Assembly (NCBI RefSeq): GCF_036226885.1
Contig: NZ_CP109027.1
Coordinates: 6,076,001-6,140,000 of the forward strand
DNA from: Streptomyces sp. NBC_00663
GTDB lineage: Bacteria > Actinomycetota > Actinomycetes > Streptomycetales > Streptomycetaceae
Length of the DNA stretch: 64,000 nt
Direction of reading: 5' to 3'
The translations under genes and the position numbers were made by a program. Under the pieces are notes generated by a model. The model saw only the letters and a program-made list of their open reading frames with translations, did not search any database and was not told the DNA's origin. This document shows positions 7,923 to 15,701 of this stretch, piece by piece. Each line of letters starts with the position of its first letter. Position 1 is the stretch's first letter.

Positions 7923-8720
7923 ATGGACGTCTCTTTTCTCGGTGGACCGCGCCCCCAGCGCGGTGTCGGGGTTGTCGCCCCCTTCGACTTCGCGCTGGAC
8001 CGCGAGCTGTGGCGCTGGGTACCGGACGAGGTCTCGCTCCACCTCACCCGGACCCCGTACGTGCCCGTCGAGGTCAGCCTCGACCTGGCCCGCCTCGTCA
8101 GCGAGCACGAGACGCTGCACGACGCGGTGCGCACCCTGCACGCCGTCGCCCCCGAGGTCGTCGCCTACGCCTGCACCTCCGGCAGCTTCGTCGGCGGCGT
8201 CGCGGGCGAGCGCGCGATGTGCGAGGCGATGACGCGGGCGGGCGCGGTCCCGTCCGTCACCACGTCCGGGGCGCTCCTGGAGGCCCTGACCGAGCTGGGC
8301 GTACGCCGGGTGGCGCTGGTGACGCCGTACACCGTGTCGGTCACCCGCGCCCTGGAGGAGTACGTCGCGGAGGCGGGCGTCACCGTCACCGGCCGTGCCT
8401 TCATGGGCCTGACCAGGCACATCTGGAAGGTGCCGTACCGCCAGGTGGTCGCCATGGCGCACAAGGCGGCCCGGCGGGACACCGACGCCCTGTTCATCAG
8501 CTGCACGAACCTGCCGACGTACGACGTCATCCCGCAGCTGGAGGCGGAACTGCGTCTGCCGGTGCTGTCGGCCAACCAGGTGACGATGTGGGCGGCACTG
8601 CGCCGACTGGGTACCCGGGCCTTGGGGCCCTATCAGGCGCTGATCGATCCGGCGGCGCGCCAGAGCCCTCTGCGTCCCGTACTGCCCGACGAAGAACAGC
8701 AGCAGGAAGGCTGGACATGA
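7923..8720 (+). CDS. Maleate isomerase/Asp-Glu racemase-like enzyme A
   Basis: This 265-residue cytoplasmic protein has two catalytic cysteines in the places used by maleate cis-trans isomerases, EutA-type proteins and Asp/Glu racemases: Cys84 in ACTSGS and Cys194 in ISCTNL. Such enzymes move a proton or isomerise a double bond on a dicarboxylic acid by Cys-Cys chemistry. It is followed by a paralogue whose start overlaps its stop (ATGA), so the two are made together. Within this island it may turn a maleate-like product into a usable acid. Start ATG 7923 is favoured over 7905 because the conserved part begins there. Confidence 0.82.
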   Translation: MDVSFLGGPRPQRGVGVVAPFDFALDRELWRWVPDEVSLHLTRTPYVPVEVSLDLARLVSEHETLHDAVRTLHAVAPEVVAYACTSGSFVGGVAGERAMCEAMTRAGAVPSVTTSGALLEALTELGVRRVALVTPYTVSVTRALEEYVAEAGVTVTGRAFMGLTRHIWKVPYRQVVAMAHKAARRDTDALFISCTNLPTYDVIPQLEAELRLPVLSANQVTMWAALRRLGTRALGPYQALIDPAARQSPLRPVLPDEEQQQEGWT

Positions 8721-9448
8721 CCGCACTCGGACTCCTCTACCCGGGCCACTCCGGCGAGGACGACTTTCCACGCATCGAGCAGCTCCTGGGCAGCGACATC
8801 CGGGTCGACGTGGTGCACACCGACATCGGCGAGGACGCCCACCGCGAGGACGCCCTGCTGGAGATGGGCTCGCCCGAACGCCTCGCGGCCGGCGTCGAGG
8901 AACTGCGCATGGGCGGCGCCGAGTCCGTGGTGTGGGCCTGCACCAGCGGCAGCTTCGTCTACGGCTGGGAGGGCGCCCAGGACCAGGTGCGTGCCCTTGC
9001 TCGGGCGGCGGGCCTGCCGGCCTCCTCGACGTCCTTCGCCTTCGTGCACGCGGCCCAGGAGATCAAGGCCGGCCGGGTCGCGATCGGGGCGACCTACCCG
9101 GACGACGTGGCGGGCCTGTTCGCGGAGTTCCTGCGGGCCGGCGGTCTGGAGGTGACCGGGGTCAAGGGCGCCGGCATCATCACGGCCGCCGAGGTCGGCA
9201 CCTGGGGCGAGGCGGAGGTCTTCGCCCTGGCGAGGCAGGCCGACACCCCGGACGCGGAAGCCCTGCTCCTCCCCGACACCGCCCTGCACACGGTCGCCCA
9301 CATCCCCGCCCTGGAGAAGGAACTCGGCAAACCGGTCCTCACCGCCAACCAGGTCACCGTCTGGCAGGGCCTGCGCCTCACGGACCGCCGGGTGAACGCG
9401 CCACGGCTGGGGGCGCTGTTCACGAAGGAGCCGATTGTGCAGGTGTGA
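8717..9448 (+). CDS. Maleate isomerase/racemase-like enzyme B (single Cys)
   Basis: This 243-residue paralogue of the preceding enzyme keeps the first cysteine (Cys75 in ACTSGS) but has Asp187 (LPDTAL) where enzyme A has its second cysteine. The pair overlaps by 4 bp and is translationally coupled. In this superfamily two-Cys enzymes racemise or isomerise, while single-Cys members such as arylmalonate decarboxylase do different chemistry, usually keeping the other Cys. It may therefore be a decarboxylase-like enzyme, a heteromer partner, or a non-catalytic subunit. The fold is reliable; the reaction is unknown. Confidence 0.78.
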   Translation: MTALGLLYPGHSGEDDFPRIEQLLGSDIRVDVVHTDIGEDAHREDALLEMGSPERLAAGVEELRMGGAESVVWACTSGSFVYGWEGAQDQVRALARAAGLPASSTSFAFVHAAQEIKAGRVAIGATYPDDVAGLFAEFLRAGGLEVTGVKGAGIITAAEVGTWGEAEVFALARQADTPDAEALLLPDTALHTVAHIPALEKELGKPVLTANQVTVWQGLRLTDRRVNAPRLGALFTKEPIVQV

Positions 9449-9542
9449 CAGGCAGAAATGCCCTTCACCCACGGATGTGTGCATTCCGCCGCCGCGGTGA
9501 CTGTGACAGCGCGACAATTGCCGCCTGCGCCGTCATCGGGGG

Positions 9543-10196
9543 ATGCACATGTCGTCATTCACGCCGCCGCCCCATCCGTCACGCCCGCCGCGCCCGCCGC
9601 GGCCGCCCGGGGTGTCCCACAAATGGCAGACCTTCGCGGCACTGATCAGCGCGGGGGTCGGCGCCCTCACCTTCGCGGTCGGATTCATCGGCCTTCCGGC
9701 GGCGGGCGTCACGTCACCGGCAGCGGCCCGGGAAACGGCGACGGTGACGGCGACCGCGACGGCGACCGTCACCACCTCCGCCGGGCCCGCCGTGCAGACC
9801 GAGGGGCCGGACGGCGGTGGTGGCGGGGATGCGACACCGCCGGAGGTGCAGTGGGCGGGCCCGCTGCTTTCCCAACAGGTCGGCTTCGATCTCGACCTCG
9901 TGCCGCCCGCGCGGGGGGAATCCGATATCGACACCTACGGTTTCGACGGCCCGAAAGCAAAGCTGTACGGCAACAACTACGCACTCGTCCCCGAGGGTGA
10001 GGAACCGGATTTCGGTGAGTGCAAGTTGCTCGCCACGACCAAGCCCCAGTCGGCACCCGCGGTCGCCGACGGCCGGAGTGTCTGTCTGATCACCGACGGC
10101 GGGCGGGTGGCCCTGGCCACGGTGGATTCCGCAGATCCCGGCACCGGCATCGTGAACCTCACGGTCAAGGTGTGGGAAGAGGAGACCACCCCTTAG
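9543..10196 (+). CDS. Hypothetical single-span exported protein
   Basis: This 217-residue protein has a proline-rich N-terminus (PPPHPSRPPRPPRPPGVSHK), one membrane segment (WQTFAALISAGVGALTFAVG), a Thr/Ala-rich stretch and a Gly-rich linker, and then an acidic extracytoplasmic domain from about residue 95 (VQWAGPLLSQQVGFDLDLVPP). Two cysteines (GECKLL and SVCLIT) could form a disulfide. It may start at ATG 9543 or 9549. I do not recognise the family. It looks like a common Streptomyces membrane-anchored, surface-exposed protein and has no clear operon partner. Confidence 0.7.
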   Translation: MHMSSFTPPPHPSRPPRPPRPPGVSHKWQTFAALISAGVGALTFAVGFIGLPAAGVTSPAAARETATVTATATATVTTSAGPAVQTEGPDGGGGGDATPPEVQWAGPLLSQQVGFDLDLVPPARGESDIDTYGFDGPKAKLYGNNYALVPEGEEPDFGECKLLATTKPQSAPAVADGRSVCLITDGGRVALATVDSADPGTGIVNLTVKVWEEETTP

Positions 10197-10279
10197 CCCC
10201 AGCCCCGGGAATAAAGCGGAGACTCCCTCCTGTTAGCACCGGACGGACACCGCACGGCCGGAAACAGGAGGCACACACC

Positions 10280-11368
10280 GTGACGTCAGACGAGACCCGG
10301 GGCACGGCACACGGCGCCGCCCCCGTCCCCCTCTCCGTACTGGACCTGGTCACGGTAGGCGCCGGGCACACCGCCACCGAGGCCCTGCGCACCAGCGTCG
10401 ACCTCGCCAAGCTGGCGGAGTCGCGCGGGTTCCACCGGTACTGGGTCGCCGAGCACCACTCCATGCCCGGCGTGGCCTCCTCGTCCCCCGCCGTGATCCT
10501 GGCCCACCTCGCCGCCCACACCGACCGCATCCGCCTCGGCTCCGGCGGCGTCATGCTGCCCAACCACGCGCCGCTGGTCATCGCGGAGCAGTTCGGCACC
10601 CTGGAGGCCCTCGCCCCGAACCGCGTCGACCTTGGCCTCGGCCGCGCCCCCGGCACCGACGGCGCCACCGCGGCCGCCCTGCGCCGCAGCGAGCGGCTCA
10701 ACGAGGGCGCCGACGACTTCCCCGAGCAACTCGCCGAGCTGACCCGGTTCCTGGACGACGACTTCCCCGACGGCCACCCCTACCGCCGTATCCACGCGGT
10801 CCCCGGCCCGATCCAGTCGACGTCCCCCGGCGGCGTCCAGTCCCCGCACCGCCCGCCGGTCTGGCTGCTGGGCTCCTCCGGCTTCAGCGCCCGCCTCGCC
10901 GCGACCCTCGGCCTGCCCTTCGCCTTCGCCCACCACTTCTCGGCGCAGAACACGATCCCGGCCCTGGACCTCTACCGCGAGTCCTTCCGCCCGAGCGAGA
11001 TCCTCGCCGAGCCCTACGCCCTCATCGGCGTCTCCGCCCTCGCCACCGACGACGAGAAGGAGGCCCGCCGCCAGGTCCTGGCCGCGGCCCTCAACATGGT
11101 CCGGCTGCGCACCGGCCGCCCCGGTCTCGTCCCGAGCCCCGAGGAGGCCGAGGCGTACGACTTCAGCCCGATGGAGCGCGAGTTCATCACGTCCTGGAAC
11201 GCCAACGTCGTCCACGGCACCGCCGACGAGGTCCGCGCCGGCCTCGACGACCTCCAGAAGCGCACCGGCGCCGACGAGTTGATGATCACGTCCCACGCCC
11301 ACAGCGGAGCGCTGCGGCTGCGCAGTTACGAACTGATCGCCGACGCCTACGGGTTGCCGACCGCCTGA
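10280..11368 (+). CDS. LLM-class flavin-dependent oxidoreductase
   Basis: This 362-residue protein has the bacterial luciferase-like TIM-barrel pattern. VPLSVLDLVTVG is followed by RYWVAEHHSMPGVASSSP, the family's characteristic EHH segment, then RIRLGSGGVMLPNHAPLVIAEQFGTLEALAP and DLGLGRAPGTD. It should bind reduced FMN and oxidise an unidentified organic substrate. The GTG start at 10280 is chosen for the GGAGG six bases upstream and because the family motif begins soon after. Its 3' end overlaps the convergent cdgA-like gene by 22 bp. Confidence 0.88.
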   Translation: MTSDETRGTAHGAAPVPLSVLDLVTVGAGHTATEALRTSVDLAKLAESRGFHRYWVAEHHSMPGVASSSPAVILAHLAAHTDRIRLGSGGVMLPNHAPLVIAEQFGTLEALAPNRVDLGLGRAPGTDGATAAALRRSERLNEGADDFPEQLAELTRFLDDDFPDGHPYRRIHAVPGPIQSTSPGGVQSPHRPPVWLLGSSGFSARLAATLGLPFAFAHHFSAQNTIPALDLYRESFRPSEILAEPYALIGVSALATDDEKEARRQVLAAALNMVRLRTGRPGLVPSPEEAEAYDFSPMEREFITSWNANVVHGTADEVRAGLDDLQKRTGADELMITSHAHSGALRLRSYELIADAYGLPTA

Positions 11369-13164
11369 CGGGCCATCAACTCGGAGATACGATCCGGCGA
11401 CACCGGCCGTGAGTACAGCCACCCCTGGCCGGTGTCGCACCCGATCCGCCGCAGCCGGGAGGCCTGCGCGGAGGTCTCCACGCACTCCGCGGTCACCGTC
11501 AGCCCCAGCCGGTGGGCCAGCTGGATCATCGCCTCGACGACGACCTCGTCGGCCGGGTTGGGCGGGGCGCCCGTCCCCTCGTACTGGAAGCCCCGGACGA
11601 AGGACCCGTCCAGCTTCAGCACCGCGACCGGCAGTCGGCTGAGGTAGGCGAGGTTGGAGTAGCCGGTGCCGAAGTCGTCGATGGCGATGTGCACGCCCAT
11701 GTCGCTGAGCGCCTGGAGCGCCTGGAGCGGACGGCCCGCCGAACCCATCACCGCGGACTCGGTGAGCTCCAGTTGCAGCAGCCCCGGGGCCAGGCCCGTC
11801 TCCGCGAGGATGTCCGCCACGTCCGCGACCAGGTCGGAGTCCCACACCTGACGGACCGCGACATTGACGCTGACGAAGATCGGCGGCTCTCCGGGATGGT
11901 CGAGCTGCCACTGCCGCGCCTGCCGGCAGGCGGTCGCCAGCACCCAGCGCCCCAGCGGCACGATCGAGCCGTCCTCCTCGGCCAGTGCGATGAACCGATT
12001 CGGCGTCAGCATGCCGAACTGCGGGTGGTTCCAGCGCACCAGCGCCTCCACGCCCCGCAGCCGCCCGTCCTCCATGCAGACCAGTGGCTGGTACTCGAGG
12101 GTGAACTCGCCGCGCTCGATGGCCGGCCGGAGGGTGGAGGCGAGGGCCTGCCGGGTCATCCGGTGGGCGTTGCGCTCCGGATCGAAGAGCGTCCAGCGGG
12201 ACTTGCCGTCGGCCTTCGCCCAGTACAGCGTCGTGTCCGCCGCCTGCACGAGCGCGGTGGGCGTGGTGCCGGCCGCGTGCCGCTCGACGACGCCGATCGA
12301 CGCGGAGACGGACAACCGGTGCCCGGCGATGTCGAAGGGGCTCTGCACCGCCTTCAGCACGGCCTCGGCGAGATCGGCGAGTTGGTCGGTGCCGGTGGAG
12401 TCTTCGACGAGCAGCGCGAACTCGTCGCCGCCCAGTCTGGCCACCAGCGGGGCGCTGCCCCGTGCGAAGCCCGCCTCGTCCGCGCAGCGCGTCAGCCGCT
12501 CCGCGACGGCGGCCAGCAGCCGGTCGCCGACCCGGTGGCCGAGGGTGTCGTTGACGGCCTTGAAGCCGTCGAGGTCCAGATAGCACAGCCCGATCCGGCC
12601 GGTACCGCCCTGCTCGTACGCCTCCGGCTCCAGCGCGGCCGACAGTCGCTCGAAGAACAGCGTGCGGTTGGGCAGCCGGGTCACCGGGTCGTGCATCTGC
12701 AAGTGCCGCAGCCGGGCCTGGAGTTCACGCTGGGAGCTGACGTCGGCGATCGACAGCAGCACGCCGGGCTCGCCGCTGCCGAGCGGCGCGACCATGACCT
12801 GCACCCACAGGGACTGGCCGTCGGGGTTCTTCATCCGCCGGGTGCAGCGCAGCCGGGCCTGCCGACCGCGCAGCACCTCCTGATAGGCGTGCCAGGTACG
12901 GGCGTCGGAGGCCAGGTCCACCAGATCGGCGGCGGTCCGTCCGACGAGCGCGTCGGGCGCGCAGCCGAGGAGGTCGCCGCAGGTGCCGTTGGCGCTGACG
13001 ACCAGCCCCTCGCGGTCGACGACGGCCATGGCGAGCGGCGCGGCCACGAAGGCCGACCGGTACGCCTGGGAATCGGTACGAGAAGACGTGTTGTAGTCAC
13101 TGTCTGTGACGGCCGCCCGGTCGAGGTCTGTCGCGGGCGCCGGCCCTTCGGAGGTTCCGCTCAC
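11347..13164 (-). CDS. cdgA: PAS-GGDEF-EAL cyclic-di-GMP enzyme
   Basis: This 605-residue protein (from GTG 13164) has a PAS domain (SAFVAAPLAMAVVDREG), a GGDEF domain with intact LGGDEFALL, and an EAL domain with GVEALVRW, LELTES and DDFGTGYSNL. Both catalytic motifs look intact, so it could make and break cyclic-di-GMP. There is no membrane segment. Architecture, the two BldD-type boxes and its place about 27 kb from adpA match S. coelicolor CdgA, a BldD target controlling development, hence the symbol. The GTG start has GGGAG six bases upstream; an ATG at 13302 would add 46 poorly conserved residues. Confidence 0.82.
   Translation of the reverse strand: MSGTSEGPAPATDLDRAAVTDSDYNTSSRTDSQAYRSAFVAAPLAMAVVDREGLVVSANGTCGDLLGCAPDALVGRTAADLVDLASDARTWHAYQEVLRGRQARLRCTRRMKNPDGQSLWVQVMVAPLGSGEPGVLLSIADVSSQRELQARLRHLQMHDPVTRLPNRTLFFERLSAALEPEAYEQGGTGRIGLCYLDLDGFKAVNDTLGHRVGDRLLAAVAERLTRCADEAGFARGSAPLVARLGGDEFALLVEDSTGTDQLADLAEAVLKAVQSPFDIAGHRLSVSASIGVVERHAAGTTPTALVQAADTTLYWAKADGKSRWTLFDPERNAHRMTRQALASTLRPAIERGEFTLEYQPLVCMEDGRLRGVEALVRWNHPQFGMLTPNRFIALAEEDGSIVPLGRWVLATACRQARQWQLDHPGEPPIFVSVNVAVRQVWDSDLVADVADILAETGLAPGLLQLELTESAVMGSAGRPLQALQALSDMGVHIAIDDFGTGYSNLAYLSRLPVAVLKLDGSFVRGFQYEGTGAPPNPADEVVVEAMIQLAHRLGLTVTAECVETSAQASRLRRIGCDTGQGWLYSRPVSPDRISELMARQAVGNP
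13097..13109. promoter_or_regulatory. BldD-type box inside the cdgA start region
   Basis: TCAC-TGTCT-GTGA fits the BldD consensus TNAC-N5-GTNA. It lies 55-67 bp inside the coding region from the chosen GTG start. With the box at 13335 it may form a paired site. Confidence 0.4.
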
Positions 13165-13476
13165 CGTTCGCTCCCGCAGTGCACTCGATCTCTGTCCGTG
13201 CAGGAAAGTGTGCCGATCATAGAGGCTGGCCCCCACCCCTTCCAGCCACTGCCCAGTGTCCCGGAAACACGGGCTCTTCTGACAGATCGTTTCTGCCCGC
13301 ACCTGGGCGGCTTGTTGGGCCGCCCGACCAGGTGTGACGTTCCGTGAGCGATTCGGGGTGTCGATTCTGACGCTTCTTCGGCTGACTCACTCTTCTGGTG
13401 CAGACAAACAGGGCGTAGTACGACAATCTCACACAGGCTGGGTGCGGTGTCCCGTGAACCGCATCCGGAGGTCCCC
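13165..13476. other. Divergent promoter region cdgA/M6 protease
   Basis: This 312-bp gap separates the divergent cdgA-like and metalloprotease genes. It holds the BldD-type box at 13335 and the alternative upstream start for cdgA (13302). No other gene is supported. Confidence 0.5.
13335..13347. promoter_or_regulatory. BldD-type box upstream of cdgA
   Basis: TGAC-GTTCC-GTGA matches the BldD consensus TNAC-N5-GTNA exactly and reads as an imperfect inverted repeat. It is 171 bp upstream of the chosen cdgA start, in the divergent promoter region. BldD bound to cyclic-di-GMP represses such genes during growth, so this could be a feedback loop. Confidence 0.65.
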
Positions 13477-14721
13477 GTGCCGCGCCCCTTCCCGCGCCCC
13501 CGACTGCGCAGCACCGCGGCGGTGTTCACCACGATGTCGGCGCTGGTCGCGACCTCCCTCATCACCGGCCCCTCGGTCGCCGAGCCGTTCTCCGCGGAAC
13601 CCTGCGCCCTCATCCGTACCCAGGCCCACCACTCCGAGGGCCTCGACACCTGGAACGCCGCCTACCCGCGGCCCACCCGCGCCCTCGACGCGGTGATGGT
13701 CTTCCTGTCCTTCCCGGACGCGACCCCGCGCACCACGCCCGACCAGCTCGTCGCCGACCACTTCCCCGCCACCAGCCGCTTCTTCGAGCAGGCCTCCTAC
13801 GGCAGGTTCACGCTGCGCCCGCATCCGCTGCGGCACTGGATCCGGATGCCGCGGCCCTCCACGTCGTACGTCATAGAGCGTGACTGGAACGAGTCGTACC
13901 GCGCGGCCTATCTGCGCGACGCGCTGGCCGCCGCGGACGGGCAGGTGGACTTCTCGCGCTACGACGTCGTCTACTTCGTCGCCGACCCGGACGCGCCCGG
14001 CGTGGACTCGGACGCCACGAAGGTGGTCAACCTGGACACTCCGCTGCGGGCCGACGGCACGGACATCCGCCGGGTCGTCACCGTCTTCGAGCAGCATCCG
14101 CCGGACCGGCTGGTCCTCGCCCACGAGACCGGCCATGTCTTCGACCTCCCGGACCTCTATCACCGCCCCGCCGACGGCAAGGGCGACTGGGACACATACG
14201 TCGGCGACTGGGACCTGATGGGCAGCCAGTTCGGTCTGGCCCCTGATCTGTTCGGCTGGCACAAGTGGAAGCTGGGGTGGCTTGAGCCGCGGCAGGTGGC
14301 GTGCGTGCAGCGGCCGACGCGGCTGACACTGGAGCCGCTGGGCGCGGGACCGGGGACGCCGGTCGGGGGCCGCGCGGCCTTCGGCCTGGGACGCGGCACC
14401 AAACTGGCGGTGGTCCGCACCGGCCCCGACAGCGCCCTCGCCTTCGAGGCCCGCGGCCCGGCCGGCAACGACGCGGGGACCTGCAAGGAAGGGGTCCTGG
14501 TCTACCGGGTACGCGCCGGCGCCGCGTCCGGCGGCGGCCCGATCCAGGTCATCGACGCCCACCCCCACACGGAGGCCTGCTGGGAGGGCTCGGTCTACCC
14601 GCCTCTCGCAGACGCCCCGGTCGCCCTGGGCGAGAGCTTCACGGTGCCGGGAGACGACGTACGGGTGAAGGTGGAGGGCCGGACAGCCTCCGGGGCATGG
14701 ACAGTGAAGATCACGCCGTAA
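13477..14721 (+). CDS. Secreted M6-like metalloprotease
   Basis: This 414-residue protein starts at GTG 13477, five bases after a perfect GGAGG. It has an N-terminal export signal (about PRLRSTAAVFTTMSALVATS). The catalytic zinc motif is HETGHVFDLPDLY, the HExxH pattern of the immune inhibitor A (M6) family, with a following WDLMG loop. It is likely exported and degrades or processes extracellular proteins. The C-terminal third is probably a beta-rich domain with cysteines (GTCKEG, TEACWEG). The gene is divergent from cdgA and is followed by a strong terminator. Confidence 0.83.
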   Translation: MPRPFPRPRLRSTAAVFTTMSALVATSLITGPSVAEPFSAEPCALIRTQAHHSEGLDTWNAAYPRPTRALDAVMVFLSFPDATPRTTPDQLVADHFPATSRFFEQASYGRFTLRPHPLRHWIRMPRPSTSYVIERDWNESYRAAYLRDALAAADGQVDFSRYDVVYFVADPDAPGVDSDATKVVNLDTPLRADGTDIRRVVTVFEQHPPDRLVLAHETGHVFDLPDLYHRPADGKGDWDTYVGDWDLMGSQFGLAPDLFGWHKWKLGWLEPRQVACVQRPTRLTLEPLGAGPGTPVGGRAAFGLGRGTKLAVVRTGPDSALAFEARGPAGNDAGTCKEGVLVYRVRAGAASGGGPIQVIDAHPHTEACWEGSVYPPLADAPVALGESFTVPGDDVRVKVEGRTASGAWTVKITP

Positions 14722-14736
14722 CAGGCGGTGGCACGC

Positions 14737-14768
14737 AAGAAGCCCCTCGCTTCCGCGAGGGGCTTCTT
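14737..14768. terminator. Bidirectional terminator after the M6 protease
   Basis: AAGAAGCCCCTCG and CGAGGGGCTTCTT form a perfect 13-bp stem, 15 bp after the protease stop. It also stands just beyond the truncated tRNA-Lys copy, as the matching hairpin does at 544-573. Confidence 0.85.
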
Positions 14769-14777
14769 GTTTGTCTG

Positions 14778-14813
14778 TGCGCCGCCAGGGACTCGAACCC
14801 CGGACCCGCTGAT
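14778..14813 (-). pseudogene. Truncated tRNA-Lys, 3' half, second locus
   Basis: These 36 nt are identical to the 3' half of tRNA-Lys (acceptor 3' strand, T arm, start of the anticodon stem) and stop after GCTGAT, at the same point as the copy at 580-615. A CTGGGGG/CCCCCAG hairpin (14825-14842) follows. It cannot form a tRNA. Confidence 0.75.
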
Positions 14814-14874
14814 GCTGTGTCCATCTGGGGGATAACCCCCAGACCCCCAGCCGCCCCTGTGGTGACGGGAAATG

Positions 14875-14906
14875 CGAAGGCCCCCCGCATCTGCGAGAGG
14901 CCTTCG
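14875..14906 (-). terminator. Terminator of tRNA-Lys 2
   Basis: CGAAGGCC and GGCCTTCG form the outer stem, with an inner CGCA/TGCG stem and some mismatches, just beyond the 3' end of the leftward tRNA-Lys. Confidence 0.6.
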
Positions 14907-14913
14907 TTGTCTG

Positions 14914-14987
14914 TGCGCCGCCAGGGACTCGAACCCCGGACCCGCTGATTAAGAGTCAGCTGCTCTAACCAACTGAGCTAGCGGCGC
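14914..14987 (-). tRNA. tRNA-Lys (anticodon CTT), second copy
   Basis: The 74-nt cloverleaf is the same as the gene at 726-799: acceptor GCGCCGC/GCGGCGC, anticodon loop CTCTTAA, T arm GGTTCGAGTCC, discriminator A, no encoded CCA. Its 5' end overlaps the last 10 bp of the upstream same-strand coding gene. Confidence 0.97.
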
Positions 14988-15574
14988 CTGCTGACGTCGT
15001 AGACCTTAGCATCCTGATCGGCGGGAGGAAAAATCGATATGCGCACCGCCGCGCGGGCCGCCCGTACGGCCGCCCAGAGCAGGATCTCGGGGCCCGGCAG
15101 CCAGGGGTGACGGGTGTCCGGGGCGACCAGCCAGCGGCTGTCGAACGGGGTCGGTGTCGCGCGTGTCGGCAGGGGTGCCGGGAGGGTCACCGCGTCGCCG
15201 TTGCCGTGGCACAGCAGCGGCGGGATCGCGCCCGTGCGCCCGCACTCCTCCCACTGCACCAGCGAGGGCAGCCGATGCGCGGTGCCCGGCGCGGCGAACA
15301 GGAGCATCCGGCCCCGGAACACCGCGACCGGCCCCGAGCCGGGCCCGTCGTCCCATAAGCGGTCGAGCATCCGGCGGCCGAAGATGCCGGGCGCGTTCAC
15401 GACGTCGAACGCGGTGCCGCACGGCAGGACCACCGGGGCGTCCGGACGGTCCTCCCAGAGGGCGAGCGTGCTCCGCGGATACGTTCCTGCGGAGGCGAGC
15501 CAGGCGGCACCGTCCGCAGTGACCCCGCAGACGTCGGAACGGTCGGAGAACGGCTCGGTGCGTGTGTCGCTCAT
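14978..15574 (-). CDS. Hypothetical protein, primase/polymerase-like N-terminal type
   Basis: This 198-residue protein starts MSDTRTEPFSDRSDVC. It contains LPCGTAFDVVNAPGIFG, VAVFRGRMLLFAAPGT and LVQWEECG, a pattern found in Streptomyces proteins loosely related to the bifunctional DNA primase/polymerase N-terminal domain; the catalytic residues of a true primase are not evident. It is probably cytoplasmic. The TAG stop lies in the 5' end of tRNA-Lys, so a transcript could run straight into the tRNA. Function unknown. Confidence 0.6.
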   Translation of the reverse strand: MSDTRTEPFSDRSDVCGVTADGAAWLASAGTYPRSTLALWEDRPDAPVVLPCGTAFDVVNAPGIFGRRMLDRLWDDGPGSGPVAVFRGRMLLFAAPGTAHRLPSLVQWEECGRTGAIPPLLCHGNGDAVTLPAPLPTRATPTPFDSRWLVAPDTRHPWLPGPEILLWAAVRAARAAVRISIFPPADQDAKVYDVSRRR

Positions 15575-15662
15575 GCATCCAGATGTACTCGGCGTGAGCG
15601 TTCCGTTTCCGAGAGTTGCCGAAAACCGGGACGGGAGGGGGTGAGGAGGGGTATCTTGCCCG

Positions 15663-15678
15663 CCTGGCATATGCCAGG
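15663..15678. promoter_or_regulatory. 16-bp palindrome CCTGGCATATGCCAGG
   Basis: This perfect inverted repeat is about 90 bp upstream of the 15574 gene and 24 bp after the stop of the next gene upstream. Its 12-bp core is identical to the palindrome at 1802-1813. It is a likely protein-binding site of unknown owner. Confidence 0.45.
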
Positions 15679-15701
15679 GGTGAATTGATGAGCCCCGGTG
15701 A

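Noticed and set aside
9700..9800. A simple-sequence repeat or CRISPR-like array
   Set aside because: The repeated GCGAC units encode the Thr/Ala-rich stretch of the anchored protein; there are no spaced repeats.
11512..13347. A 611-codon plus-strand open frame
   Set aside because: It is antisense to the GGDEF-EAL gene and has no domain.
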